DNA from: Bacteroidales bacterium
GTDB lineage: Bacteria; Bacteroidota; Bacteroidia; Bacteroidales; UBA932
Direction of reading: 5' to 3'
Length of the DNA stretch: 64,000 bases
Assembly: GCA_016291185.1 (NCBI GenBank)
Contig: JAEFAI010000004.1
Coordinates: 1-64,000 of the forward strand
Part shown: one piece after another, positions 27,422-36,501 of the stretch
How the letters are laid out: each line of letters begins with the position of its first letter
How positions within the stretch are numbered: position 1 is the stretch's first letter
Notes under the pieces: model-generated
The model's database searches: none
Told to the model about the DNA's origin: nothing
The model's input: the letters and a program-made list of their open reading frames with translations, nothing else
Program-made: the position numbers and the translations under genes

Positions 27422-28825
27422 TCAGAACCCGAAGTAATCCCGCGCGTTGCGGTAGGAGATGTCTTCGATCATCTGCCCGATGCGCGGCATCTCGGACAGG
27501 GGCAGTCGTCCGCTGTCCACGTCCGCGCCCACCATGTCGCAGAGGATGCGGCGGAAGTACTCGTGGCGGGTGTAGCTGATGAAGCTGCGCGAATCCGTGA
27601 GCATGCCTACGAACCTGCTCAGCAGACCCAGCTGCGAGAGGCTGTCCAGCTGCTGGCGCATGCCGCTCTCCTGATCCAGGAACCACCAGCCGGCGCCGAG
27701 CTGCATTTTGCCGGGCACGGACCCGTCATTGAAGTTGCCGGCCATCGAGGCCATGACCACGAAATCCTTGGGGTTGAGGCAGTAAAGAATCGTTTTGGCC
27801 AGTTTGCCCTCGTCGTCGAGGCGGTCGAGGAAGCGATTGCCGGCGGCGGAGATCTGCAGGTCGAGGATCGAATCGAAGCCCGTGTCAGGACCCGCCTGCC
27901 GCATCATGCGGGTGCTGTTGTTGCGGATGGGGCCCACGTGGAACTGCTGCACCCAGCCAGTCTCGGCATCCATCACGGCGAGGTCGTGCAGCAGCGCGCT
28001 GTAGAACTTTTCGCGCTCGGTGGCGTTGGGGGTCTTGCCCAGCAGGACTTTCTTGAAGATGAGCTCGACCTCCAGCTCCGAGTAGTCTGTGGCGTAGAAG
28101 GTGTCCAGGCCGTGGTCGGAGAGCTTGCAGCCCGCTTGCGCGAAATAGGCGTGGCGCTTCCGCAGGGCTTCGATCAGGTCGGCGTAGGAGTCGATATTCT
28201 TGTCGGCGGCCTCGCCAAGGCGCTTCAGGTAAGCCTTGTACGCGGCCGGATCCTCGATGGCGATGGCCTTGTCCGGGCGCCAGGTCGGCAGGACCTTGGT
28301 GCCGAAGGGGTGCGCGGCGATCTGCTTGTGATAGCGCAGGTCGTCGGCCGGGTCGTCCGTCGTGCAGACGACCTCGACGCCGAAGCGGCGGATGAGCGAC
28401 TGGCCGCTGAACTCAGGCGTGGCCAGCTTGGCGTTGCACTCCTCGAAGATCTCGCGCGCCGTGGCGGGCGAGAGGATTTTATCGATGCCGAACACGCGCT
28501 TGAGCTCCAGGTGCGTCCAGTGGTAGAGCGGGTTGCGCATGGCGTAGGGGACGGTCTCCGCCCATTTCTCGAAGACTTCCCAGGCCGAGTGCGAGCGCCC
28601 GGTCACGTATTCCTCCGGGATGCCGTTCGCGCGCATCGCGCGCCACTTGTAGTGGTCGCCGCCGAGCCAGAGCTCGGTGATGCTCTTGAAGTGGATGTCC
28701 TCTGCGACCTCCTGCGGAGAGAGGTGGCAGTGGTAGTCGATGATCGGTTGCTGTTCAGCGTGTGCGTGGTAGAGCTCCCGGGCCGTGGGCCCGGTGAGCA
28801 TGAAATCTTCGTGAATGAATGCCAT
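27422..28825 (-). CDS. uxaC: Glucuronate isomerase
   Basis: A 467-residue enzyme of the amidohydrolase fold that turns D-glucuronate into D-fructuronate (or galacturonate into tagaturonate). The family start IIDYHCHLSPQEVAEDI, VVCTTDDPADDLRYH and HVGPIRNNSTRM are present. It uses uronic acids released from plant or host glycans. No uxaB or uxuA lies nearby. The promoter is divergent from rpiB; TAAATTTG is five bases before the ATG, so the mRNA is probably leaderless. Confidence 0.96.
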   Translation of the reverse strand: MAFIHEDFMLTGPTARELYHAHAEQQPIIDYHCHLSPQEVAEDIHFKSITELWLGGDHYKWRAMRANGIPEEYVTGRSHSAWEVFEKWAETVPYAMRNPLYHWTHLELKRVFGIDKILSPATAREIFEECNAKLATPEFSGQSLIRRFGVEVVCTTDDPADDLRYHKQIAAHPFGTKVLPTWRPDKAIAIEDPAAYKAYLKRLGEAADKNIDSYADLIEALRKRHAYFAQAGCKLSDHGLDTFYATDYSELEVELIFKKVLLGKTPNATEREKFYSALLHDLAVMDAETGWVQQFHVGPIRNNSTRMMRQAGPDTGFDSILDLQISAAGNRFLDRLDDEGKLAKTILYCLNPKDFVVMASMAGNFNDGSVPGKMQLGAGWWFLDQESGMRQQLDSLSQLGLLSRFVGMLTDSRSFISYTRHEYFRRILCDMVGADVDSGRLPLSEMPRIGQMIEDISYRNARDYFGF

Positions 28826-28830
28826 AGGCC

Positions 28831-28838
28831 CAAATTTA
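28831..28838 (-). promoter_or_regulatory. -7 promoter element of uxaC, leaderless spacing
   Basis: TAAATTTG on the minus strand, five bases before the ATG. The opposing rpiB -7 box is only 35 bases away, so the two -33 regions overlap. Confidence 0.6.
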
Positions 28839-28873
28839 CGAAAATATTCGGATATTTAATGAGCGAGAATGCG

Positions 28874-28881
28874 TATCTTTG
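28874..28881 (+). promoter_or_regulatory. -7 promoter element of rpiB, leaderless spacing
   Basis: TATCTTTG, five bases before the ATG at 28887. Confidence 0.68.
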
Positions 28882-28886
28882 TCCCT

Positions 28887-29321
28887 ATGAAAAGAATCGG
28901 AATCTGCAGCGACCACGCAGGCGTGGACTACAAGACCCGGCTCATCGCCTACCTGCTGGGCAAGGGCTATGAGGTCGTCAATTTCGGTACGGACAGCACG
29001 GACAGTTGCGACTACGCGGACTTCGCCCACCCGATGGCGAACGCCGTAGAGTCGGGCGAGATCGAGGCCGGCATCGCCCTCTGCGGCACCGGCAACGGCA
29101 TGGCCCTCTGCCTGAACCACCACAAGGGTATTCGCGCGGGCCTGGCCTGGAACCAGGAAGTCGCCAAACTCGTCAAAGAACACAACAACGCCAACGTCCT
29201 CGTGATGCCGGCACGCTTCGCTTCCTACCGTATGGTAGTGATGATGGTGCGCGCCTGGCTGACCACGGAGTTCGCGGGCGGCAGACACCAGAGGCGGATT
29301 GACAAAATCGTTCAGCCGTAA
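28887..29321 (+). CDS. rpiB: Ribose-5-phosphate isomerase B
   Basis: A 144-residue enzyme interconverting ribose 5-phosphate and ribulose 5-phosphate in the pentose phosphate pathway. It has the RpiB/LacAB motifs IGICSDHAGVDYK, the catalytic cysteine in IALCGTGNGM and HNNANVLVMPAR. The ATG at 28887 follows a -7 box by five bases; an upstream ATG at 28869 lies within the promoter. The last 23 bases overlap the putative truB start. Confidence 0.95.
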   Translation: MKRIGICSDHAGVDYKTRLIAYLLGKGYEVVNFGTDSTDSCDYADFAHPMANAVESGEIEAGIALCGTGNGMALCLNHHKGIRAGLAWNQEVAKLVKEHNNANVLVMPARFASYRMVVMMVRAWLTTEFAGGRHQRRIDKIVQP

Positions 29322-30126
29322 TATAGAAGATTACCCGGAGGGGATCGTGCTGCCGGTGGACAAGCCCTATCGCTGGACTTCCGCCGACGTGATCCGCAAG
29401 ATCAAGTACGCGGCCATCCGCCATTTCGGGAAAAAGAATCTCAAAGTCGGTCACGCGGGGACGCTCGATCCCCTCGCGACCGGCATCTTGTTGGTCTGCA
29501 TCGGTCCCGCCACGCGGCGGGCCGAGGAACTGCAGCGTTCGCCGAAGGAGTACGTGGCAGGGGTGAGCTTCGGCGCCACCACGCCCTCGTACGACCTGGA
29601 GAAGGAGATCGACCGCCGCTGCCCGCTCGAGGGCGTGAGCGAGGAGACGCTTCGCGCGGTCCTGCCGGACTTCGTCGGCGAGCAGGACCAGGTGGCGCCG
29701 CTCTTCAGCGCCAAGTCCGTGGACGGCGTGCGCGCGTACGAAACGGCGCGGCGCCTGCTCAAGGCCGCGCAGCGTGAGGGCCGCGCCTTCGATCCCGGCG
29801 AAGTCCTGCAGTCCAGCCGCATCAATATCTATGATCTGGAGCTCCTCTCCTGGCACGTCTCGCCCGTGCAGGACTTTACGGACGACGGGCTTGGGCGCAT
29901 CCGCGTGGCCGATATCTCCGGCGAAGCGTTGCCCACGGCGATGATCCGCGTGGCGTGCAGCAAGGGCACGTACATCCGCGCCCTCGCGCGCGACCTGGGC
30001 GAAGCCCTCAGCAGCGGCGCCTTCCTGAGTTCGCTGCGACGCATCAAAAACGGCGGCTTCACGATCGAAGACGCCGTCTCTCTGGAAGATGTATTGTCGG
30101 GATTCGCCGGTCAGGCCGGCGAATGA
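29299..30126 (+). CDS. truB: tRNA pseudouridine-55 synthase
   Basis: This 275-residue enzyme makes pseudouridine 55 in the T loop of tRNAs. The catalytic aspartate is in HAGTLDPLATG and the family motif VDKPYRWTSADVIRKIKYA leads it. CSKGTYIRALARDLGEAL is the conserved motif before the end. No ATG opens the frame ahead of the first motif; the TTG at 29299, inside the end of rpiB, is the best start. The last eight residues (GFAGQAGE) and the stop are encoded by a REP-like element at 30101, so the element has supplied the end of the gene. Confidence 0.92.
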   Translation: MTKSFSRNIEDYPEGIVLPVDKPYRWTSADVIRKIKYAAIRHFGKKNLKVGHAGTLDPLATGILLVCIGPATRRAEELQRSPKEYVAGVSFGATTPSYDLEKEIDRRCPLEGVSEETLRAVLPDFVGEQDQVAPLFSAKSVDGVRAYETARRLLKAAQREGRAFDPGEVLQSSRINIYDLELLSWHVSPVQDFTDDGLGRIRVADISGEALPTAMIRVACSKGTYIRALARDLGEALSSGAFLSSLRRIKNGGFTIEDAVSLEDVLSGFAGQAGE

Positions 30127-30128
30127 CG
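30101..30128 (+). repeat. REP-like palindromic element, copy 5, within the truB end
   Basis: GATTCGCCGGTCAGGCCGGC followed by GAATGACG. Arms as in the other copies with a shorter core. It covers the last eight codons and the stop of truB and lies between two convergent genes, where it may also help to end transcription. Confidence 0.85.
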
Positions 30129-30150
30129 AGGAATCGGGTCGGGATGACAA

Positions 30151-31671
30151 TTAGCCGAGCTGTTGCTTCATGAAGCTCAGGCGGGCGAGACCTTCCTCCT
30201 GGCCGATGCAGTGCAGGATGTCCGTGATGCCCAGGCCGCTGGCCGAGCCGGTCAGCGCGAGCCGCAGGCAATTCATCACCTTGCCCATCGGCATCTCATG
30301 CGCGCGGACGTATTCTTCGAGCGTGTCCGCTTCCGAATTCGTCAGCGCCTCGAGCGCCATGTCGTAGAATTCCGGTTTGTAGAACTTGTCCACATCTTTC
30401 GGGACGAACTCTTTCGGCGCCACGAAGAGGTAGGACGCGATGTCCCAGAAGTCCTGCACGAAGGTCGCGCGCTCCTTGATCAGCGCCACGACGCGCTCGA
30501 CGTAGGCCGGATCGGCGTCAACGCCTTTTTCTTTCAGCATCGGCTGCCAGATGGCCGCCAGGTCCGCGTCGGAATGCATGCGCAGGTATTCGCGGTTGAA
30601 CCACTTCGCCTTGTCGGGATTGAACTTGGCGCCGGCCTTGCCCACCTTGTCCAGGGAGAAGGCCGCCACGAGCTCGGGCAGGGAGAAGATCTCCTGCTCC
30701 GTGCCGGGGTTCCAGCCCAGCATCGCCAGCAGGTTCACGAAAGCCTCCGGGAAATAGCCGTCCTCGCGGTAGCCGCGGGAGGTCTCTCCGGTGGGGGAGG
30801 TCCAGCGCAGCGGGAAGACGGGGAAGCCCATCTTGTCGCCGTCGCGCTTGCTCAGTTTTCCGTTGCCGACCGGCTTGAGCAGCAGCGGCAGGTGCGCGAA
30901 GCGGGGCTGGCTGTCCTGCCAGCCGAAGGCCTCGTAGAGCAAGTAGTGCAGCGGGAGCGAAGGGAGCCACTCCTCGCCGCGGATGACCTCGGTGATTTCC
31001 ATCAGGTGGTCGTCCACGATGTTGGCGAGGTGGTAGGTCGGGAGCTCGTCGGCTCGTTTCCACAGGACCTTGTCGTCCAGGGTGGCGGTATCGACGGAGA
31101 TGTGGCCGCGGATCAGGTCGTCCATCTCCACGACGCGCCCTTCGGGCATCAGGAAGCGCACGGTCCAGTCGGTGCGCTCTGCGAGCAGGCGCTCCACTTC
31201 GTCCGCAGGCAGGGTCAACGAATTGCGCAGGCTCCCGCGGGTGAGGTGATTGTAGATGAAGGTCTGGCCCTGGGCCTCGGCCTCGGCGCGCTTCTTCTCC
31301 AGCTCTTCGGCGGTATCGAAGGCGTAGTAGGCATGGCCGGCGGCAACGAGCTGCTCGGCGTACTTGCGGTAGATGCCGCGCCGCTGGCTTTGGCGGTAAG
31401 GCGCGTGGGGATGCCGCTCGGACGGGGTCTCCACCACCTTGCCGTCGGCGTCCACGCCCTCGTCAGGATAGATGCCGCACCAGCGCAGGGACTCGATGAT
31501 GTACTGCTCCGCGCCGGGCACGAAGCGGTTGGAGTCGGTGTCCTCGATGCGGAGGATGAAGTCGCCGCCATGCTGCTTGGCGAAAAGGTAGTTGTACAGG
31601 GCGGTACGCACGCCACCCATGTGCAGCGGCCCGGTCGGAGACGGGGCGAATCTTACGCGGGTTTTACTCAT
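30151..31671 (-). CDS. gltX: Glutamyl-tRNA synthetase
   Basis: A 506-residue class I synthetase with the HIGH-type motif RFAPSPTGPLHMGG at the start and the KMSKS-type motif GKLSKRDGDKMG near residue 270. The anticodon-binding helical domain follows (KWFNREYLRM). It is the last gene of the division cluster, overlapping ftsZ by four bases, so its expression is tied to cell division genes. This is not the usual neighbour after ftsZ in better known Bacteroidales. Confidence 0.96.
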   Translation of the reverse strand: MSKTRVRFAPSPTGPLHMGGVRTALYNYLFAKQHGGDFILRIEDTDSNRFVPGAEQYIIESLRWCGIYPDEGVDADGKVVETPSERHPHAPYRQSQRRGIYRKYAEQLVAAGHAYYAFDTAEELEKKRAEAEAQGQTFIYNHLTRGSLRNSLTLPADEVERLLAERTDWTVRFLMPEGRVVEMDDLIRGHISVDTATLDDKVLWKRADELPTYHLANIVDDHLMEITEVIRGEEWLPSLPLHYLLYEAFGWQDSQPRFAHLPLLLKPVGNGKLSKRDGDKMGFPVFPLRWTSPTGETSRGYREDGYFPEAFVNLLAMLGWNPGTEQEIFSLPELVAAFSLDKVGKAGAKFNPDKAKWFNREYLRMHSDADLAAIWQPMLKEKGVDADPAYVERVVALIKERATFVQDFWDIASYLFVAPKEFVPKDVDKFYKPEFYDMALEALTNSEADTLEEYVRAHEMPMGKVMNCLRLALTGSASGLGITDILHCIGQEEGLARLSFMKQQLG

Positions 31672-32927
31672 ATCTGTGCCCTCCGGATTGCGGGAATGTT
31701 CTCCAGCTCGGCGCGGGACTCGTTACTGGCCACGATCAGGGCCGGCTTCTCGTCCGGGTCGAACTTGAAATTCCGTACGTTACTCTTGCTGTTGAAACCG
31801 ATGGTCTGCGAGCCGGCGTCCTCGGAGAGGGAGATGCCCTCGGCGCGGGCGACGTCCGCCTTGTCGTACTTGAAGCTGCGGCCGATCATGATGTAGTTGC
31901 CCATGTCGCGGGCGGGGCCAATCACGTCGGAGAAGCGCAGACCCGTGACGATGGAGGTGATGCGAATCGTGTCGCCGATCTCGGGATCGTCGTCCCAGAT
32001 GAGGCCGCGCTTGAAGTTGTTGGCCCGGCCGGTGTACTCGTCGATCTTCTTGTTGATCTCGTTGAGGTCGTCCATCGTCAGGCCCTGCTCGTTGTGGCCG
32101 CAGGTGATGTTGACGAGCACCTTCTTGGCGCTCTTGAGGTCGAAGTCGTTGAGCAGCGGGGACTCGAAGGCGGCGCGGACGGCTTCGTCGATACGGCCCT
32201 CGCCGCTGCCGACGCCGCAGCCCATCAGGGCCATGCCGCTGTTCTTCATCATCGTCTCCACGTCCTTGAAGTCCACGTTGATGTAGCCCGGCTTCTTGAT
32301 GATCTCGACGATGCCGCGCACGGCCGTGGCGAGAACCTCATCGGCCTGCGGGAAGGCGTCCTGGATCAGCTGGTTGCCGTAGTACTCGTGGAGCTTCTCG
32401 TTGTTGATCATCAGCAGGCTGTCCACGTTCTTCTCGAGCTCGTGGATGCCGTCGATGGCGCGGGAGAGCGCCTCGTTGCCCTCGTTGAGGAAGGGGAGCG
32501 TGACCACGGCCACGGTGAGGATGCCCTTGTCCTTGGCCATCTTGGCGATGACGGGCGCGGCGCCCGTACCGGTGCCGCCGCCCATGCCGGCGGTGATGAA
32601 GAGCATCTTGGTGTGGGTGTCCAGTACGATCTTCTCGATCTGGTCCTGGCTCTCGATCGCGGCGTTGCGGCCGTTGATCGGGTTGGTGCCGGCGCCAAGG
32701 CCGCGGCCCATCTGGATCTTGACGGGAACGGGGCTGCCCTTGAGGGCCTGTGCGTCGGTGTTGCAGACTACGAAGCTGCACCCCTTGATCCCCTGCGTGT
32801 ACATGTAGTTGACTGCGTTGCAGCCGCCACCGCCTACACCGAGGACCTTGATGATTTCGTCGGAGGTCGCCCAGTTTTCGGGGACGATGGTATCGATCAT
32901 GCTGTCATCTATCATAGCTGTATCCAT
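31668..32927 (-). CDS. ftsZ: Cell division protein FtsZ
   Basis: A 419-residue tubulin-like GTPase that forms the division ring. The nucleotide motif VLGVGGGGCNAVNYMY and the tubulin signature MGGGTGTGAAPV are intact. A C-terminal segment of about 60 residues (from residue 360) links to a short tail ENIPAIRRAQI; the tail partly resembles the conserved FtsA-binding peptide. Starts two bases after the ftsA stop. Confidence 0.98.
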   Translation of the reverse strand: MDTAMIDDSMIDTIVPENWATSDEIIKVLGVGGGGCNAVNYMYTQGIKGCSFVVCNTDAQALKGSPVPVKIQMGRGLGAGTNPINGRNAAIESQDQIEKIVLDTHTKMLFITAGMGGGTGTGAAPVIAKMAKDKGILTVAVVTLPFLNEGNEALSRAIDGIHELEKNVDSLLMINNEKLHEYYGNQLIQDAFPQADEVLATAVRGIVEIIKKPGYINVDFKDVETMMKNSGMALMGCGVGSGEGRIDEAVRAAFESPLLNDFDLKSAKKVLVNITCGHNEQGLTMDDLNEINKKIDEYTGRANNFKRGLIWDDDPEIGDTIRITSIVTGLRFSDVIGPARDMGNYIMIGRSFKYDKADVARAEGISLSEDAGSQTIGFNSKSNVRNFKFDPDEKPALIVASNESRAELENIPAIRRAQI

Positions 32928-32929
32928 TT

Positions 32930-34372
32930 TTATTTCATTTCATCAAACAGGTTGCCCATTGTGCTGTCGAAGGCGCCTTCTGCGGCCTCGGTGACCTGGT
33001 GGCTCTTCTGCCGGATCCAGGAGACGAGCCTGTTGGGCTTCTTCTCCGCTTTCTGCTTGCGCGGTGTGATGACGTCGTCCGGCTCCACCGGGAAGAGGGT
33101 CTCCTGCGGCTCGGGGGCCTCTTGAGTCTCCGTCTCGGCGCCTTCTTCGGCCGGTGCGGCGACCGGGCGCGGGGCCTCTTCGAGGCAGTTCAGACGCGGA
33201 TCCCGTTTGGCTTCAAGGATCATGCCGATGGAGGCCACGGCGCCGGTCTCGCTCGTGCCCGAGCAGCCGGTGGCCGTGAAGGTCTGGCTGCGCGGATAAC
33301 CGATGCGGACCGTGTAGCCGGACATCTCCTTGAGGAGGTTGGCAAGGTTCACGAGGTTGGCGCTGCCACCCGTGAGGACGATGCCGTTGCGGAGTTTGTC
33401 GGCGTAGCCACTGTCCTGGATCTGCCAGAGCACGGCCTCGATGATCTCGCGGGCGCGGCAGGTGATGATCTCGGACAGGTATTTGACCGGGAGCTGCTCG
33501 TAGGAGCCGTTCTCCTCGTCGTTGATCTGGATGATCTTCTCGCTGAGCGACTGCAGCTTTTCGGGCATGCAGGCGCCAAAGGCGAGCTTGATGTTCTCGG
33601 CCAGCTCCTCGTTGAAGCCGCACTCGTACTTGATGTCGGTGGTGATGCAGCGACCGCCGAAGGGGATGGCGGAGTAGTGGCGCAGGATCTTGCCGCGGTA
33701 GATGGTCAGCGAGGTCACGCCGGCGCCGACCTCCACGAGGGCCACGCCGTTCTCCTTCTCCGCATCGGTGAGGACCGCACGCGCCACGGTGTTCGGAAGG
33801 AACACCTTGCGCGCGGGGGCGACGCCCACCTCGTTGAGCATGATGTCGAGGTTGCTCACTGCCTTCTGGGCGCCCACGAAGACCTTGAAGTTGCCTTCGA
33901 TGGCGTCGGCGGTCACGCCCACGACGTCGTGCTCGCTGGCGCAGACCAGCTCCTCGTCGGCCGAGAAGGACTGCGCCACGGCGCCGTAGATCTCCTCCTT
34001 GCTCTCGTCAGCGATGGGGTAGGAGTCGATGGCGATGCTCTTGAGGGTGTTGATCTCGTCGCGGGTGATGCAGGACGAAGGGTCGCTGCGCTCCATCCGG
34101 GCGCGGGCGATCTCCTGCCGCACGTCATAGCGCGGAAGGCCCACGACCACCTGCAGAATCTTGATGTTCAGTTCTTCTTCCGCCTCGTTGATGGCGGCGC
34201 GTAAGGGACCGGCTGCGCGCTTCGGGTTGAAGACGTAGCTGTTGCGGATGCCGTCGGACGGACGCTCCTTGTAGTAGATGATCTGGATGTCATCTCCCTC
34301 GATCTTGGCAACGCTCAGGGCGATCTTGGAAGAGCCAAGGTCGGCTGCTGCTATGTATCTTTCTGCCTGCAT
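32930..34372 (-). CDS. ftsA: Cell division protein FtsA
   Basis: A 480-residue actin-like ATPase that ties FtsZ to the membrane. It has the phosphate-1 motif AADLGSSKIALSVAKI, VEVGAGVTSLTIYR and the adenosine motif IVLTGGSANLVNLA. After residue 390 there is a Pro/Glu-rich linker of about 50 residues and then a basic, possibly amphipathic helix (NRLVSWIRQKSHQV), a likely membrane anchor. The start overlaps the ftsQ end by 22 bases. Confidence 0.97.
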   Translation of the reverse strand: MQAERYIAAADLGSSKIALSVAKIEGDDIQIIYYKERPSDGIRNSYVFNPKRAAGPLRAAINEAEEELNIKILQVVVGLPRYDVRQEIARARMERSDPSSCITRDEINTLKSIAIDSYPIADESKEEIYGAVAQSFSADEELVCASEHDVVGVTADAIEGNFKVFVGAQKAVSNLDIMLNEVGVAPARKVFLPNTVARAVLTDAEKENGVALVEVGAGVTSLTIYRGKILRHYSAIPFGGRCITTDIKYECGFNEELAENIKLAFGACMPEKLQSLSEKIIQINDEENGSYEQLPVKYLSEIITCRAREIIEAVLWQIQDSGYADKLRNGIVLTGGSANLVNLANLLKEMSGYTVRIGYPRSQTFTATGCSGTSETGAVASIGMILEAKRDPRLNCLEEAPRPVAAPAEEGAETETQEAPEPQETLFPVEPDDVITPRKQKAEKKPNRLVSWIRQKSHQVTEAAEGAFDSTMGNLFDEMK

Positions 34373-35139
34373 ATGATTTGTTGTTTGTATTTCACGTTAA
34401 CGGTATGATAGTAGCCTTGCGGCTTGGATGGTGCGATGACGCCGAGGTAGCGGTCGATGCGCTGCAGTTTGTCCGGGATGTCCTGCGGCTGCCCCACGAA
34501 GAACTCCTCCTCGCGGCCGCTCAGGCTCAGGAGCAGCTCCCCGCCCGGGCGGACGCGGATGTGCTCGACGCGGCGCTGCCAGGAGCGGTTGGCGGCGATG
34601 TGGCGGTTCATCTCCAGTACGCCGGCGATCCACGCGCGCTGCTGATCGTCCTGGGCCTCGCCCTTGTAGTCCGCGGGCGTGTCCACGGGGATGGCGCCCT
34701 CGACCACGGGCACGGGTGCGGTGTAGGACGGGTGCAACGGGAAGATATAGCCCTGTCCGTCCACGTAGAAGCCGTCCTGCTCGCTGCGCATGAAGCGCAG
34801 CACGGGGGCGCGCTGGGTGATGTCGAGGTGCAGGACGCCGTCGTCGGTGGCCCAGGCCTCGCAGCGGCTCACGGCGCTGCGGCTCTCGATCATGTCCTCG
34901 ATGCGGGCGAGCTGCACGCTGTCCAGGCGCTCGCCGATGTAGGTGCCGTAGCGGCTGTCCAGATAGTCCCGCACGTCCTGCTCGCTGACGAAGCGCAGGC
35001 TGTCGGCGAAGTGCACGTCCAGCCGGCCGCAGACGATCTGGGTGGTCTCCTGCCGCACGAGGCGGTAGATGAAGAACATCCCGACGACGAGGGCAACGGC
35101 GAGAAGGGCGGAGAGGGAATATCGGATGGCGGCTTTCAT
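34351..35139 (-). CDS. ftsQ: Cell division protein FtsQ/DivIB-like
   Basis: A 262-residue single-pass protein (membrane helix about 8-27) with a POTRA-type region (HFADSLRFVSEQDVRDYLDS) and CEAWATDDGVLHLDITQRAP, a pattern typical for Bacteroidota FtsQ. It links early and late divisome proteins in the periplasm. Recognised mainly by position between murC and ftsA and by this pattern. Confidence 0.88.
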   Translation of the reverse strand: MKAAIRYSLSALLAVALVVGMFFIYRLVRQETTQIVCGRLDVHFADSLRFVSEQDVRDYLDSRYGTYIGERLDSVQLARIEDMIESRSAVSRCEAWATDDGVLHLDITQRAPVLRFMRSEQDGFYVDGQGYIFPLHPSYTAPVPVVEGAIPVDTPADYKGEAQDDQQRAWIAGVLEMNRHIAANRSWQRRVEHIRVRPGGELLLSLSGREEEFFVGQPQDIPDKLQRIDRYLGVIAPSKPQGYYHTVNVKYKQQIICRQKDT

Positions 35140-36501
35140 TTACAGGCGCTTGCTGAGCATTTCGGTAATGGGTTCGATGAAGCGGTCAATGTTGCCGGCG
35201 CCCAGGGTCACGAGCACGTCGAGCGGCTCCTGCGCCAGCAGGGGCATGAGCTCGTCGCGCGTGATGAGGACCTTTTCGGGGGCGGTCACGTCGCGGAAGA
35301 TGATCTCCGACGTGACGCCCGGGATGGGCTCCTCGCGGGCGGGATAGATGTCCAGCAGGATCAGCTTGTCCAGCCCGCTCAGGGCGCGGGCGAATTCGGG
35401 CGCGAAGTCGCGCGTGCGGGTGTAGAGATGCGGCTGGAAGATGCCCGTAATCTTGCGACCCGGGAAGATCTGCCGGATGGAGGAAATCGCGCTCGCCAGC
35501 TCGGCCGGGTGATGCGCGTAGTCGTCGATGTAGGTCAGCGCCGGGGTGTTCAGGTGAACGTCGAGGCGGCGCTGCGCGCCCTCGAAGGTGCCGATGGCGT
35601 GGCGGACCTTCTGTGCGTCGAGCCCGTAGCAGAGGCAGATGGCTGCCGCCGCGATGCTGTTCTCCACGTTCACCCAGCCCAAGGCGCCCACGCGGATGTC
35701 GTTCAGCACGCCGTTCGGGTAAACGAGGTCGTAGGTGTAGTGGCCGGTCTCGTCCAGACGCAGGTGCGTGCTGTGGAAGTCGGCCTGGGTGTCGTCGAAG
35801 TGGTAGGTGAAGATCTTCGCCGGCGTGTCGCGCGGCTGGATGGGCAGGCCGTACTTGAGGATGAGGGTCTCGCTGACCTGCGAGGCGAAGATGCGGAAGG
35901 CCTCCTGGACATGCGCCAGGTCGCCGTAGATGTCGAGGTGGTCGGCGTCCATCGCCGTGATGGCGGCGATCGCCGGGTGCAGCTGGTGGAAGGAACGGTC
36001 GAACTCGTCGGCCTCCGCGACCACGGTCGGGGTGTGGCTGACGAGCAGGTTGGTGCCGTAGTTCTTGGAGATGCCGCCCAGGAAGGCGGAGCAGCCGGAA
36101 CCGCTCTCGGTGAGGATGTGCGCCACGAGCGTGGACGTGGTGGTCTTGCCGTGCGTGCCCGCGACGGCCAGGCACCGCTGCCCGTCGGTGATCTCGCCCA
36201 GCATCTTGGAGCGCTTGATCACGCGGTAGCCGTGCTCGCGCACGTAGCAGAGTTCCTGCAGGTCGGCCGGGATGGCCGGGGTATAGACCACGAGGGTGTC
36301 CTCGGGGTCGTTGGGGATCCGGGAAGGGTCGTCTTCATAGTGGACGGCGATGCCCTCCGCCTCCAGCGCATGCGTGAGGTCGGAGGGAGTGCGGTCGTAG
36401 CCGGACACGGCGCAGCCCTTGAAATGGTAATACCGGGCGATGGCGCTCATGCCGATGCCGCCGATCCCGATGAAATAGACGTTATGGTAAGTTTTGCTCA
36501 T
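35140..36501 (-). CDS. murC: UDP-N-acetylmuramate-L-alanine ligase
   Basis: A 453-residue Mur ligase that adds L-Ala to UDP-MurNAc in the cytoplasm. Rossmann motif YFIGIGGIGMSAIARYY, ATP motif AVAGTHGKTTTSTLVAH, and IDDYAHHPAELASAI in the C-terminal domain. Ends one base before ftsQ and overlaps murG by four bases. Confidence 0.97.
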   Translation of the reverse strand: MSKTYHNVYFIGIGGIGMSAIARYYHFKGCAVSGYDRTPSDLTHALEAEGIAVHYEDDPSRIPNDPEDTLVVYTPAIPADLQELCYVREHGYRVIKRSKMLGEITDGQRCLAVAGTHGKTTTSTLVAHILTESGSGCSAFLGGISKNYGTNLLVSHTPTVVAEADEFDRSFHQLHPAIAAITAMDADHLDIYGDLAHVQEAFRIFASQVSETLILKYGLPIQPRDTPAKIFTYHFDDTQADFHSTHLRLDETGHYTYDLVYPNGVLNDIRVGALGWVNVENSIAAAAICLCYGLDAQKVRHAIGTFEGAQRRLDVHLNTPALTYIDDYAHHPAELASAISSIRQIFPGRKITGIFQPHLYTRTRDFAPEFARALSGLDKLILLDIYPAREEPIPGVTSEIIFRDVTAPEKVLITRDELMPLLAQEPLDVLVTLGAGNIDRFIEPITEMLSKRL

